Positions 34,762 through 45,480 of a stretch of DNA of 64,000 nucleotides are shown here, in pieces; the stretch's first letter is position 1, and each line of letters starts with the position of its first letter. Under the pieces are notes generated by a model that made no database searches, was not told where the DNA came from, and saw only the letters and a list, made by a program, of their open reading frames with translations. Position numbers and translations under genes: made by a program. Source of the DNA: Podospora pseudoanserina (taxonomy: Eukaryota > Ascomycota > Sordariomycetes > Sordariales > Podosporaceae); NCBI RefSeq assembly GCF_035222485.1, contig NC_085924.1:3162001-3226000 (forward strand), written 5' to 3'.

Positions 34762-34840
34762 TACCTTGTAAGCGAGCCGTGGCTTTTTTAGCGCGACGCG
34801 TCCTCTCTGTACCTAACATCATTTTTTTCCACAACCCACC

Positions 34841-35607
34841 ATGTTTACTTCCTCAAAGGAGGCCAGGGTAATCTTAGCCTTTGAAGCTCTTCAAAACGAC
34901 AAGGAATTAAAGCTTGAGGCCGTGGCCAAGATCTATAACGTACCACCTTCAACACTGCGAGACCGACGCGCCGGCAAGCCTGCACGACGCGACACCACGC
35001 CCAACTCGCACCACGCCCAACTCGCACCACGCCCAACTCGAAGAAGCTCACTCAATCAGAAGAGGAGGCTGTTGTCCGATACATTATTGAGCTATGTGCG
35101 CGATGTTTTCCGCCAAGACTGCGTGGTGTGGAAGATATGGCCAACCAACTGCTACACCAACGCGACGCGCCCCCTGTCAGCAAGCTCGAGTTCCTCTGTG
35201 CCTTTCGCGAGGCTTTCTTTGCCTCCATGACGGAGAAGAACATACGAGGCGGCTTTGCGGGTGCTGGCCTTGCGCCGTGGGACCCAGAGAGGGTGCTTTC
35301 CAAGCTGGATGTCAGGCTTCGTACGCCAACACCTCTGAACTCGCGGGCCGGGACTCCACAACCTTGGGTCTTCCAGACACCACACAACCCCCAAGAAGCC
35401 AACTCACAGTCAACGCTAATCAAGACTCGCATTGCCAGCCATCAAAATAGCTCCCCAGCTTCCATGTTAGCTGCTGTGGACCAGCTTACTAAGAGTACAA
35501 CGGCTGTGATGCACGAGGCGACTCTCCTTCGGTCAGAGGTCTCTTCGCTCCGTAAGGCCAACGAGGCACTAAGCAAGCGCCGGAGAGCTAAAAAAAAACA
35601 CGTGTGA
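34841..35607 (+). pseudogene. Truncated pogo-like transposase gene
   Basis: The frame from 34841 (MFTSSKEARVIL) is lost within the 16-bp triplication at 34993-35040 and resumes in another frame (KKLTQSEEEAVVRYIIELC onward) to a stop at 35605-35607. Two extra 16-bp units add 32 nt, which equals the observed shift of two positions. The deletion of the DDE core falls near 35180 and keeps the frame. A coiled basic tail (LRSEVSSLRKANEALSKRRRAKKK) ends the frame. Confidence 0.75.
34993..35040 (+). repeat. 16-bp tandem triplication inside the transposase
   Basis: CACCACGCCCAACTCG occurs three times in a row without any mismatch. Exact identity points to recent slippage or unequal exchange. Confidence 0.9.
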
Positions 35608-36129
35608 AGCTTGGAGGATCACTTTCCGTACAAGATGCACAGGATTTGCTGAACCAGAAGGCTGTAGGCGGGGAGGCATTGCAAGAAACGCAGCCGGAAG
35701 GGAGTGGTGCAGGGGGGGGGCCGCACGAAGGTTCGGTGCTGCGGTGTCTGCGGCAAGCCTGGCCATAATGCACGCACTTGCCAGGAGGCTGCAGAAGGGT
35801 CAGGTTTAGCTGTTGCTGATGTAATTATAGTTGGTTCCTAGTGTTGATTGTGTTGCAATTGAGGATAGTTGCTATTAGGTAGTGGAAAGGCCACGGCTCG
35901 CTTATACCCACGACTCGCTTATAAGGTACGTTATTGGTTTTGGACCGTGGCCGACGACGGGTGACGAGCAAGGACCAGGTCTTCCCAACCTCCATGGTCG
36001 CCACCCTCATTGGGGCGTATCTTACCATCGCGGCTCAGCCGACGCATGGCAGAAACCGTGTTGTTTCTTGTTTTACCATTACTTCCCGCGACTCACATTC
36101 ATACCAATATATAGAAATAATCCGCTGGG

Positions 36130-36720
36130 CTCATAATAGTTATGGCCACTTCAGCACGCCAATTACCATGAAAGGCCTCGTTTGGAGATTCTGGTGTACG
36201 GGCCTACTCCGATTCGTGCGATGTGTGCAAAGCAGTGGGACTGAGAATTCCGAAACGTCTCGAGCCAACACCAGTCGTTGCCATGCAACCATGGGACTTC
36301 GTGAGAAGATTACTCATGTAGGGGCAATATGACCTACAGCAAAGACCGGAGAGAGATATATCTACATCATGGTCGACTACCGTTCACGATACTTAATCAT
36401 CAGGGCTGAACCCACGGTCCCTGTGACTGCGAGGTGCGTTCGTGAGGCATCGAGAGTGCTCGGATTTCCCCATTAAACGTACAGTGACAACGCCAAATAT
36501 TTCACATCGCAAACCCTGTGTAAAATAGCTCGAGAACAATGGCACACATGCAAGGTTCGGACCCATCAGTCGTCCAGAAATGATCAAAATCCAACTGAAG
36601 AAATGGCCTCGTGAGAGGAAGTACGAGAATCTGAACGAGTGGCCTGCCGTGCTGGACAATATCTGCCTGGACATCAGATGGAATGCGATACTCACCTACC
36701 GAGGTAATGTTGGGTTAGAA
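36130..36720 (+). mobile_element. Retroelement integrase-like fossil fragment
   Basis: Short plus-strand segments such as MVDYRSRYLIIRAE, a TYSDNAKYFTSQTL-like piece and a following RHQSSRNDQNPTEE-like piece have the order and spacing of an LTR-retroelement integrase core. The fragment is old, broken in several places and has no recognisable neighbours (no reverse transcriptase, no LTR directly flanking). The family (Ty3 or other) cannot be fixed from this piece. Confidence 0.5.
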
Positions 36721-38100
36721 ACACCGCCGTGGTCAAAGTGACAACCCAGAATGAGTGATAGACGATGATGAGAGGCGGGCATCCCAGAGGTCTGCTGCCG
36801 CGGCAAAGAGCTCGACAACCGGTCGGATGGGTGAGAACGACATGGTCGAAAACACAATTGTCCGTTCCGATGAGGTTCGGTACAATGCCATACACGGTCA
36901 TAAGTATGCAGGGGGCGATGATGGGCCCTGAGATATCAGAGCATGACTTCTGCGTAGGAGACTGAGTATATGAGGTGATTCCCAAGAACCGCGATCTGAA
37001 AGTCAAGCAATTCCGTCGAGGCAAGCCCTACTCTGAGCCGGATGATATTAGAGAAAGAGTTTTAGGTAGAAAGGAATGGAGATTAGATAAGAGGGTGATG
37101 ACAACCTCTTGCCGTACCAAGCGTTGTGGATGCAGAGGAGGGAGGCGTGGAGGAGAGGAGCGAGATAAGCGGGCAGGAGTTTATTCTGAGGGACATAGTT
37201 GGCGGGAGAACGGACAGTGACAGGCAACGGATTGGAGCAAGCAGGAGCATTACGAACAGCAAATATCACAAATTCTGGCGCTGAACGATAATTTCCCACT
37301 GAAATCAACCTTGGCTTGACCCAAAACGATCCTTCCCTGGCTCAGTCGACTCTCCGAACCCCACTGCCTATGTGCGTGACGGAATCCAAACACCTGCGAA
37401 TAACCTCAATTCCTGCGCCAACGACCCTGGAGCTCCTTCCTTCCCGCTCTGACTTTTCCGCGTCACCACCGATAACCACCCTCGGAAATCTTTAAGCGCT
37501 GGTAATCCTGAACCTCACCTTGCAACTCTGCATACCCCCACCACCAACCTCTTCCTCTTCTCAAACTCTCCACCCGCAATATGTTCCCCGCCTCTTCACT
37601 CAAGCAAATAATCCCCCTCTAGCAACGATCGTATCCTACCATCACTTTCCGCGCCATACGAGCGCGCATGGAGAGCTACCACATTCATTCCAATCGTACC
37701 AGTCTCATATTTTCCCATTTCCTTCGTTCATCACGATTATTTCCTCGTTTCGGTCGACCGCAGGTCGAGGTCGAGGAACATCGGTGGCTGTCCGTCAGCG
37801 GCAAGACTCACCAACCCACGACAACCACATCTACCTTCATTCATCCCCTATTACCAGTCGAGACTGGGAGATCCAGTATCCCGCCCACCTTTTCAGTCAC
37901 TTCGCATTTTTCCCAACAATCAACATACATCGCACACCGGGATTCATCAGTCAACACGGTAACGCCCAGGTATCATGGCCAACGTCTTTCAACCCCTCCC
38001 CGGGTTGCACGTCCGACCGCCACATCAACGAAATACCGGAGCCGGCGACCACGGTAAGTACCTGACATGGGAAAGCCCATGAGGCTCAGTGGCTAGGAGA
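36721..38100. other. Gene-free stretch with an orphan exon-like frame
   Basis: Nothing is recognised between 36.7 and 37.5 kb. At 37520-38065 two overlapping plus-strand frames, rich in Pro, Ser, His and Arg, end at a good donor (GTAAGT at 38055). This looks like an orphan first exon or low-complexity leader that runs into the hAT element. No function can be given. Confidence 0.35.
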
Positions 38101-38129
38101 TCAGAGTGGTGAAAGGCCTGGTGGGCTAT

Positions 38130-39908
38130 TTTAATGCCTTGAAACGGTCCTTCGATATTTGGACCTCTCCTAATGGGTTCTCTTTGCTGGCCGTTATCGC
38201 CCACTTTCTCGACGATCGCAACTCCTTACCTTGCCCTCTCCTCGGAATCTACTAAGTCAAAAGAAGTCACCGTGGAGAGAACGTTTCCCTGGTATTGAAG
38301 AAGGCAATGCTCAGTTTTGGTATGGATATTGGTATTGTTGGCTATTTCCAGTCAGATAATGCCGCTACCAACAACACCTGCCTCTATTATATCTTTCGCA
38401 CACTGCTGTCGGGCTGCAGCGATATTGAGGCTGAATGTCTTCGGGACCAACGCCGAATTCGTTGCTTTGGTCGCATCATTAACCTCGTTGCCAAAGCCTT
38501 CCTTGGGGGTGATAATAAGGATATCCTAAAGAGCCTCGATAAGGAAGCAGCCGAGAGGTTCTCACTCGAGGAGGAGGATCGGTTTCTCAATGCCTGGCGT
38601 AAGCTGGGCCCTGTAGGGAAGCTACACAACGTCCACTTTGTTCGCCGATATCGTTCATGGCCGGCTAAGCAACGACGAGCTTAAGGAGTACGGCATTGTG
38701 GTTCCTCCTGGGCATCTTCCTTTCGAGCAGTTGGTTACCGACAATGAGACCAGGTGGAATTCTGTGTACTTGATAATCGACCGTACTATCCGACTTCGCG
38801 ATCAAGTTGACCTCTTTTGCAATATCTCGTTACGTGAGCCTATCGAAAAAAAGCGAATGGATAAAACAGATTAATTGCTTCAAGACGACTGGGAGCTCTT
38901 AGTAACAATCAAGTCAATTCTTGAACCACTACAATGAACTACCAAATCCTTCGAAGGTCGCGATGCTCGATTTGTAGAGGTAGCCCCTACCGCGATCTGG
39001 TTATTGAGAGAGCTGAAGAAAAGGAAGCTGGAACTCAATGAGCGCCTCGCCTTTGAGGCTTTCAATGGCCCAGATATTCCTCCACTGGATTTTAGTGATG
39101 GTACAGTTAGTGGCTCTACTATTACGGTGGGGCCGGAGAACGGACCAGCAATTACACCAATAGCCTCTCAACCAACCGTTGGCAGATCCCAGAGAACAAC
39201 TATACTGCCCAGGCGCTTCGATAACAGTATTATTGACTTGCCTGGGCGCCCAGACCGTCATCTCCTACTGGCTAATATCAAGCTTGTTCAACTCCCTACC
39301 ACGAATTCTAGCGAGGTGCCTCGCTTCGAGCTTGGCGATACCGAGGTTCGATACATCCAAAGAAGCCTTAACTTTGCTATTCAAAAGCTTCGGGAATACG
39401 TGAGCTTAATGGAAGCGTATCCTGCCTATTGGTCTGCTTTTATTCTACATCCTGGCTATCGATCAAGGCTTATTTGCGACCTCAACAAGCTAGGAATATC
39501 GAGGCGCTGTTTAGGGCGTTCTTTGAGGATAACTACGCTGACCATGATATTGAAGACCAGCAGTTTTCACAACAGCCGAGCCAACGCCTTCGTGAGAAAG
39601 TCAACCCTCTCATTGAGCACGATTTCTATCAGCTTCCTCCCCCTACCGCCGTACGGAATGAAATCGACGACTACCTCGCCGAGCACTTTCAACCGGTTAG
39701 TAATGCCACAGCTTGGTGGATAGACAGAAGGAAGCAATTCCCACGGCTCTCCACCATGGCCTTGGACATCTTGACGATACCGGCGATGTCCTCAGAGTGC
39801 GAGAGAGTATTCAGCAGGGCCAAGCACACTGTTGGGCTTCAACGCCATAGATTGGATGAGGAGGCAATCAGCATGGTGGAGTGCTTGAAGCAGTGGGAGA
39901 AGGCATAA
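38130..39908 (+). mobile_element. hAT-family DNA transposon, decayed transposase
   Basis: The transposase reads from FDIWTSPNGFSLLAVIAHF (about 38155) through GIVGYFQSDNAATNNTCL, CFGRIINLVAKAFL, PFEQLVTDNETRWNSVYLII and RKAYLRPQQA-like segments. It ends in a C-terminal dimerisation block, ATAWWIDRRKQFPRLSTMALDILTIPAMSSECERVFSRAK, the hallmark of hAT transposases. Breaks seen are a TAA near 38258, a frame change near 38640, a TAA at 38872-38874, a TGA near 38936 and a frame change near 39465. The N-terminal BED zinc finger is not recognisable and I could not define terminal inverted repeats or an 8-bp target duplication. It ends about 65 bp before the LTR at 39975. It is inactive but not very old, because long frames survive. 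Confidence 0.85.
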
Positions 39909-39974
39909 TACTGGGATATGGAAGGTTGTGGGAGGTTCAGGGGGTTGGAAGGCAGAGGGTCAACACACCAAGGT

Positions 39975-40327
39975 GTCACGAACCTGACACAGAGGGGGGC
40001 GCAGAGCGCTCCTGTCCAATCGTTTGTAACCAATAGGAGACGATCATGAGTGGGGAACTGTGATCCAAGAGCAGGATCACCAGAGGCACACAGTGATCCT
40101 TGGTGGTGGATCACCACGGCTGGTAGTGATTCACGGACTATATATACGGAGGAAGTATCTGGTGTTAGATAGTTCCGCAGTAAGCAACACAATACAAGTT
40201 CAAGTTATTGAGACTTGAGACAATCGACCATCTTTGTTGTGTACCTTTTGGCTACACCGAACCGTTATTCAGAAGCAGCCTTCAACCCAGTATCCCTCTC
40301 AGAGGTTCTGATCAGGGGTTCGTCACA
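39975..40327 (+). repeat. Solo LTR A
   Basis: This 353-bp unit starts TGTCACGAACC and ends CGTCACA. Inside it are repeated GATCAC/GATCC motifs, a promoter-like CTATATATACGGAGGAA, then ATAGTTCCGCAGTAAGCAA, TTGTTGTGTACCTTTTGGCT and CCCTCTCAGAGGTTCTGATC. The TG...CA ends, TATA box and lack of an internal region mark it as a solo LTR of an LTR retrotransposon. I found no obvious target duplication. Confidence 0.8.
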
Positions 40328-41516
40328 CTACCACGATCTCGAGGTCGTAGTGGCCTCGATTCACCTCGAAAGGGCGCAACGAAATCGGTGCCGTGGGTCG
40401 TAAGGTCGGAATCCGCGTCTTAATCTAGACTCGTGCGCTAATAAAATACGTAGCGGAATGTCGTGAAAAGGACGTGTTGAATGAAGCGGAATTATGGCGC
40501 ATAACCTGTGGGGTGGCACACGCAACTAGACCAGGAACACTCAGAATATGCGATAGTATTGATGATGTGAGAAAAGAAGAAAAGCTACAAAAGACCTAAC
40601 GTTAATCTGTGGGCAAAAGACCTGTGGGCCTGGCAGAAGCTGCAGGCGGTGGGCAAGGCTCTCCCCACAGGTCGAGACACCTGCACCATCTTCCGTATCA
40701 TTCAGTGACACCTGCATTTCAAACTATGTGCTCTCGGCTAATTCTGGCCCCAGCAGCGTCGTAATAATCGACAGTGCAATGATTCCGTCTGTCGCTTCGA
40801 CTAGTGTGCCAGCCGTTACTTGAAACTTTCGTCAGCAACCCGGCTCTCGGAGGGGGCGGAATTTACCTACACGACTACAGCAGACACAGCTTCTTGAGGC
40901 GCCTGGCCAACTACCAGATTGATGATAGTGGTCTTCTGACCGGGATTGTTCGAGTACATGTTGGCTGGGTCGAATGTAATATTGTTGACATCCATGCTGA
41001 AGCAAGAGTTCGGATATTGAGAAGACAGGTAGCAGTTTCGTGATGGAATCTAGAAGTAATATTGGCGCTGGGGGGACCGGTGTTGACTAAAGAGATGAGG
41101 CATCTCGGTAAGCTATGGAGAGAGTGCCACATCAATTTATGCACTCCTCGCCAACATCATGTTCCAGCTTTATTGCTTGCTGAAAATCCGGCTCGATAAC
41201 GTCGCGTTAGTGATTGTCACACGGCAGAACGCCAACAGGCCACATCACGGCCCAACAGCTATCAACCTGCACGTTGTGAGGCAACCGTTGGAAGTGAAGT
41301 AGTTAATCAGAGGCATGGCGGGTATCAAAGGAATCCTACTGGCTCAGTGATATATTGAAGGACTTAGCAATGGCCTGAGGCAAGGGAGGCACGACAATGC
41401 AATTCAATCCGTTTTTGGGTCCAAATTGTGAATTACTTCATGGTCAAAACGAATTGAATTGCTTGAAATGGAATTGCATATTTGCCAACTTTTTGCCAGG
41501 CCGTGACATGCATATA
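40328..41516. other. Gene-free stretch between LTRs
   Basis: About 1.2 kb with no supportable gene. It carries short frames only. It may contain decayed internal retroelement DNA, but I recognise no protein domain. Confidence 0.35.
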
Positions 41517-41606
41517 TGTCACGACCCAAGGGATAATTGTGGGTTTTGGGGAGTCGAGAGCTGTCACGACCCAATGATAGTTGTGGGGCCTGGGAGTCGA
41601 AAGCCA
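41517..41606 (+). repeat. 45-bp duplication at the head of LTR B
   Basis: TGTCACGACCCAA...GTTTTGGGGAGTCGAGAGC and a second diverged copy beginning at 41562 lie head to tail. The LTR terminus has thus been duplicated, or two LTR starts were fused. Confidence 0.7.
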
Positions 41607-41946
41607 ATGAGGCCCGACGACGCTCCTGTCGCTAGGAACCAATCAGGAGTGGATCATAAAGGATCATTGTGAAGTGATCCAAAGGTGATCCATAGGTGAC
41701 AAGATCATAGAGGATCATTTGGAGGAAATGATCCACGATGATCCGTGGTGTATATATACGGAGGAACTGGCCAGTGTAGATAGTTCCGCAGTAAGCAATA
41801 CAAGACTGTAGACTCTACGACCTAGCGTTTACAAGAGACAATTGTTCGATCTTTGTTGTGTACCTTTTGGCTACACCGAACCGTTCTTCAGAAGCAGCCT
41901 TCAGCCCAGTATCCCTCTCAGAGGTTCTGATCAGGGTTTCGTCACA
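41562..41946 (+). repeat. Solo LTR B
   Basis: This 385-bp unit of the same family as LTR A starts TGTCACGACCC and ends CGTCACA. It has many GATCC repeats, then GTATATATACGGAGGAACT, ATAGTTCCGCAGTAAGCAATACAA and an A-like 3' third (TTGTTGTGTACCTTTTGGCT, CAGAGGTTCTGATCAGG). The 3' third is nearly identical to LTR A, so these two are the youngest pair in the window. No internal region is attached. Confidence 0.82.
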
Positions 41947-42423
41947 ATATATAACCTTAACCCTCATCAATATCAACTCAATTTCTGACCATCACTCTCA
42001 AAAAAATAGATGTTATTCAATTCCAAACCTAAACATTGCTTTCTGAAAGGCTGGACTGTCATTGTCACACGGTACCACATGCGGATAAGCGCTGCCAACA
42101 AGCATGGCCAAGCGCACAGGATCACCAACGACCCGCAACCAGACCGCCAACAACCATGCCGGGAGACCAGAAGGGAAACCCGTGTGCGGGGTTGTGAAGA
42201 AGTGAGGTTGGAAAGGATGTGGGATTGGTTGAACTTGTAAATAAGTGAGGCGGAGTATTCGGATGACACGATTGGATGCTGCATGTAAACAACTGGTCTG
42301 CTTGCCTGAGGAAACCCCTTGGCGTGAGCCTGGTCCGGACAGAACCAGCAGGTGTGCGCCCCGCCAATGAGCTTGGTCAGCTAGGGTGGGGCAGGCTCAG
42401 CGCGTCGTTATTTTGCTTGGTCA
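41947..42423. other. Intergenic region upstream of the kinase
   Basis: About 480 bp between LTR B and the first in-frame ATG of the kinase gene. No gene is supported. The LTR promoter points toward the kinase about 0.6 kb away. Confidence 0.4.
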
Positions 42424-44081
42424 ATGAAAGAAGCGGGGACTTTGATGTCGGAGGCAACCCCGCGCCAGGACGGCTCCCAAAATCCCTCGATGCGATTCAC
42501 CCATCCCAACCTTGTAGCGAGGCCATATGTATACGTCTGTAGCCCGGCCCCGCGCGTTCCGAGATCCATTACTGAATCCTTTTTGAGGTCTCGCGCCCGT
42601 TTATCGTTAGCTACTGGACGACGAATCTCGATGGCAGTCATGAAAGACTCCCCTCCGCCCATCCCACCATCAAGGGCCCCAAACGACGACGAGTGGCGAT
42701 TCCACACCATTACCTTACCTTGCGAATGGATCGAAGATTATCGTCCAGGTGGTTACCATCCCGTCCATCTCGGTGACGTCTTCAACGATGGCCAGTATAA
42801 GGTCATCCGGAAGCTCGGCGAGGGCTCCTACTCGACGGTTTGGCTAGCCCACGACCTGAAGTAAGTTTTCCAGCTTTTATAAATATACTTGCGACAATAA
42901 TATTACAAATTACTTATTCTCCCTCAGAAAAAGCATATATGTCGCTCTGAAGATTCTGGTGTCTGAAATCTCAGAATCGACAAGAGAGCTGCAAATCTTG
43001 CGCTACATCGCCAAAGCCGCGCCAGTAGAAGGCGGCCGGTACGTTACACAACTACTGGACGAGTTCAAACATTGTGGCCCCAATGGTATCCACACGTGCC
43101 TCGTTTTCGAACCCATGGGTCCGAGTGTGAACACCATGGTCGAGGAGCTGCCCCAGTTTAATCCACGCAGGCAGGGGATGAAAGTCCGCTATCCGCCCCG
43201 GATGGCAAAGAGCATCCTTAAGCAGTCCTTACAGGCCCTTGCATTTCTCCACGAGAATAACATCGCCCATGGGGATTTCCAGCCGGGAAATATCCTCTTT
43301 GCTCTTGATGATATCAACTCGATGCCTGAGGATGTACTCCAACAAGAGCAAAATGTGCAAACCAGATCAATCTCGGACCTGGTACAGAGGCTAGATGGGA
43401 AGAGGGATCTATGGGCCCCTCAGTATCTTTGCGCCGCGCAGCAATTAGTGTCCTTCACATCCTGCGCTGAGGGGTTCAAGATCAAATTATCAGACATGGG
43501 CGGCGGTTAGTAGCTCTTGCCGCCACTACCCCTATTCTCAAGAGTACTGACACCTGAGTACTGAAATAGCATATTTCTTTTCCGACCCGCCGGCAAAACC
43601 CGTCACTCCGCTCGGTCTTCGGGCTCCTGAGATGTTTCTCACCGGAACTGTCGATAAAACCCTCGACGTTTGGAGTTTTGGCTGCCTTGTCTTTGAGCTT
43701 ATCACTGGACAGCCCCTCTTCTGTATACCAGGATCCGACTTTGAAGATGATGACCATCTCCTCGCTCTTTCAGCCCGTCTCGGCCCTCTCCCCGACGCGC
43801 TCTTTCAGCACTGGAAGACATCTTCGCTATACTTCACACCCGAGAGGAAGCTCTTTAACTGTCAGCTCGGGGGAGTCATGGAAGGCGCAGAACCACTCAT
43901 GGTGAAGGAAACGTCAATGGAGGAGTTATTTGACGAGGCGGGCCCAGATCTCGATAAAGAAGAAGCTTGCAGAGTAAAGGCGCTTATTCGGCGGATTTTG
44001 CAGTATGATCCAACCAAGAGACCTTTGCCCACCGAGATCTTGCGTGATCCTTGGTTTTACGAAAAGGACTCGTCCTTGTAA
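42424..44081 (+). CDS. SRPK-like protein kinase
   Basis: Three exons (42424-42860, 42928-43505, 43570-44081) give up to 508 aa. The kinase domain starts with GEGSYSTVWLAHD (Gly loop), then VALKIL (ATP-binding Lys). It has a catalytic loop HGDFQPGNILF with the Asp and Asn kept but Arg replaced by Gly. The metal-binding motif reads DMG instead of DFG and lies at the second intron. The APEMFLTG and DVWSFGCLVFELITG segments follow. A long insert between the catalytic loop and DMG is typical of SR-protein kinases, which phosphorylate splicing factors. Alternative starts exist; the ATG at 42631 (MAVMKDSPP) would remove 69 residues of basic N-terminus. It is the only intact host gene inside the element island and sits between LTRs B and C. 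Activity is likely but not certain. Confidence 0.85.
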
Positions 44082-44463
44082 GTTGGTTATATAATTTGGA
44101 TAGATAAGCCGTAGGATAACGAGTTGACTTTATAAATACATCAGTACCTATCGCGGTGTCACGGCGGTTGCACCGTGACCATCGTCGATCCACTGATAGA
44201 GCTTGGCACGTGCTGAGCACGGGCCAATGCGACCAAAAAGACTGCATCTCGCCGCCGCGAGATCTGTTTGTAGCTCTTTGAGCTACATCTTGACAATAGA
44301 GCCTGCCCGTAACCGACGGAATAGAGCCCAGACTGTAGCTTAGCTGAATACCACTGCCATTGACCTGTCAACCTGTGCTACCCGTGACAGGTGCCTCCTT
44401 GCAAGGCCAATGGTATCCGCCTTTCGTTCAATAAGAGCCAGAACTGAAGGATTGAAAGTATGA

Positions 44464-44667
44464 TGTCACGAATCTGACGCAGATTCCGGACGGAAGCAGC
44501 CAATCAGATTGGTTAAGAAGACAACCAATGAGGAACGGATCATTGGGTCTTGGCAATGATCCTGAGGATGGATCATGGGATCATTGCGATGATCCAACGA
44601 TCCAGGCATAGGATCATTGGGGCTTGGCAATGATCCAGGAAGACTGAGGTCTATATATACGGAGGAA
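44464..44667 (+). repeat. LTR C, 5' part
   Basis: It begins TGTCACGAATCTGACGCAG, shares the GATCATTG/GATCC clusters and runs to TCTATATATACGGAGGAA, where LTR D starts. Only the promoter-proximal part is present on this side; the remainder of C is not seen directly after D. It is a fossil partial LTR that was likely hit by D. Confidence 0.75.
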
Positions 44668-45016
44668 TGTCACAACCTTGGCGCGGGGTTCCGGAATCAG
44701 GGCGGAAGTCAGCCAATCATGATACAGGAAGGAATAGCCAATCAGGAGTTGATCAGGAGGAAAGAAGAATGATCAAGTACGGATCATGGATCATGGTCAA
44801 TGATCCATGATCAAGGACTTGGCATGGTCTATATATACGGAGGAACTAGCTGGTCATAGATAGTTCCGCAGTTTGCAATACAAGTCTAGTCACAAGCATT
44901 GTGATTACATTGAGACAAGTCTATTGTTGTGCACCCTTTGGCTGCACCGATCTATCATCTAGAAGTTACCTTCAACTGTTATCCCTTTCAGAGGTTCTGG
45001 ATAGGGGATCGTCACA
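44668..45016 (+). repeat. LTR D, inserted at LTR C
   Basis: This 349-bp complete LTR starts TGTCACAACC and ends CGTCACA, with TCTATATATACGGAGGAACT, ATAGTTCCGCAGTTTGCAATACAAG and TTGTTGTGCACCCTTTGGCT. It begins exactly at the GGAGGAA that follows the TATA box of LTR C, so it appears nested in C. No internal region is attached. It is diverged from A and B. Confidence 0.8.
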
Positions 45017-45320
45017 ATAAGTTAGAGAAAGTAGTAGACTAAAGTAACATTAAGAAGGCGCAGTTGAAGGCCGAGATATAGCGTTTAAACGAGGAAATAC
45101 GCGCTCTATAGCCTCAAACGCGCAAGAGGGTTCGTGAGCCGTCCAACGATAAGTTCGTCGGTATCAAGGATATAGCTATAGCCGAGGAGGCCTCGAGGAA
45201 GCCCCCAAAGCGTAGGCGGAGGGCTAGGGCCGAAGACGTTGCGCAACAAGTGGAAGAAGTGCAAGAGATGATCATTCACGGGCTGGATAGGCTCCGTGCC
45301 CTCGACGAAATGGAGTGAGC
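45017..45320 (+). mobile_element. pogo-like transposase C-terminal scrap
   Basis: The plus strand encodes, with one in-frame stop, an Arg/Lys- and Glu-rich end: RKRVREPSNDKFVGIKDIA, then KPPKRRRRARAEDVAQQVEE and GLDRLRALDEME before a stop near 45320. The pattern KRxRV..N.KF..I..I resembles the C-terminal tail of fungal pogo-type DDE transposases. No catalytic core is attached. Confidence 0.45.
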
Positions 45321-45428
45321 ATTTTTTTTGTATAAAAATTGCTGTAGAAATGGATGTTGTGTGCATTTGATGTTGGGGGGTGCCCGGTGCTGACCGTGAT
45401 CGATCGGCAGGGGGTCGATCGGTTGCGG

Positions 45429-45480
45429 GGTCATGACTTCTATCCCTTTCGGAGGTTCTGGATATGTAGGGGTTTGTCAC
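45429..45480 (+). repeat. LTR 3' tail fragment
   Basis: TTCTATCCCTTTCGGAGGTTCTGGATA...GTTTGTCACA is the last 50 bp of the same LTR family. It may be the displaced end of LTR C or another copy. Confidence 0.6.

Larger units (their letters stand above)
34762..35928 (+). mobile_element. pogo/Fot1-like DNA transposon, internally deleted
   Basis: This 1.17-kb element has terminal inverted repeats. The left end reads TACCTTGTAAGCGAGCCGTGG and the right end is its imperfect complement at 35909-35928, with a second inner copy of the motif at 35891-35906. TA flanks both ends, as expected for the Tc1/mariner superfamily. It encodes the N-terminal helix-turn-helix (KEARVILAFEALQ, then AKIYNVPPSTLRDRR) and the C-terminal part (KNIRGGFAGAGLAPWDPERVLSKLDVRLRTPTP). 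Past 35588 there is a CCHC knuckle of the form CGVCGKPGHNARTC in another frame. The DDE catalytic core between HQRDAPPV and KLEFL is missing, so it is a non-autonomous derivative. Confidence 0.85.

Noticed and set aside
41397-41510. AATTC/GAATTG-rich stretch as a possible protein-binding array or origin
   Set aside because: The repeats are short and irregular and nothing else supports a site.
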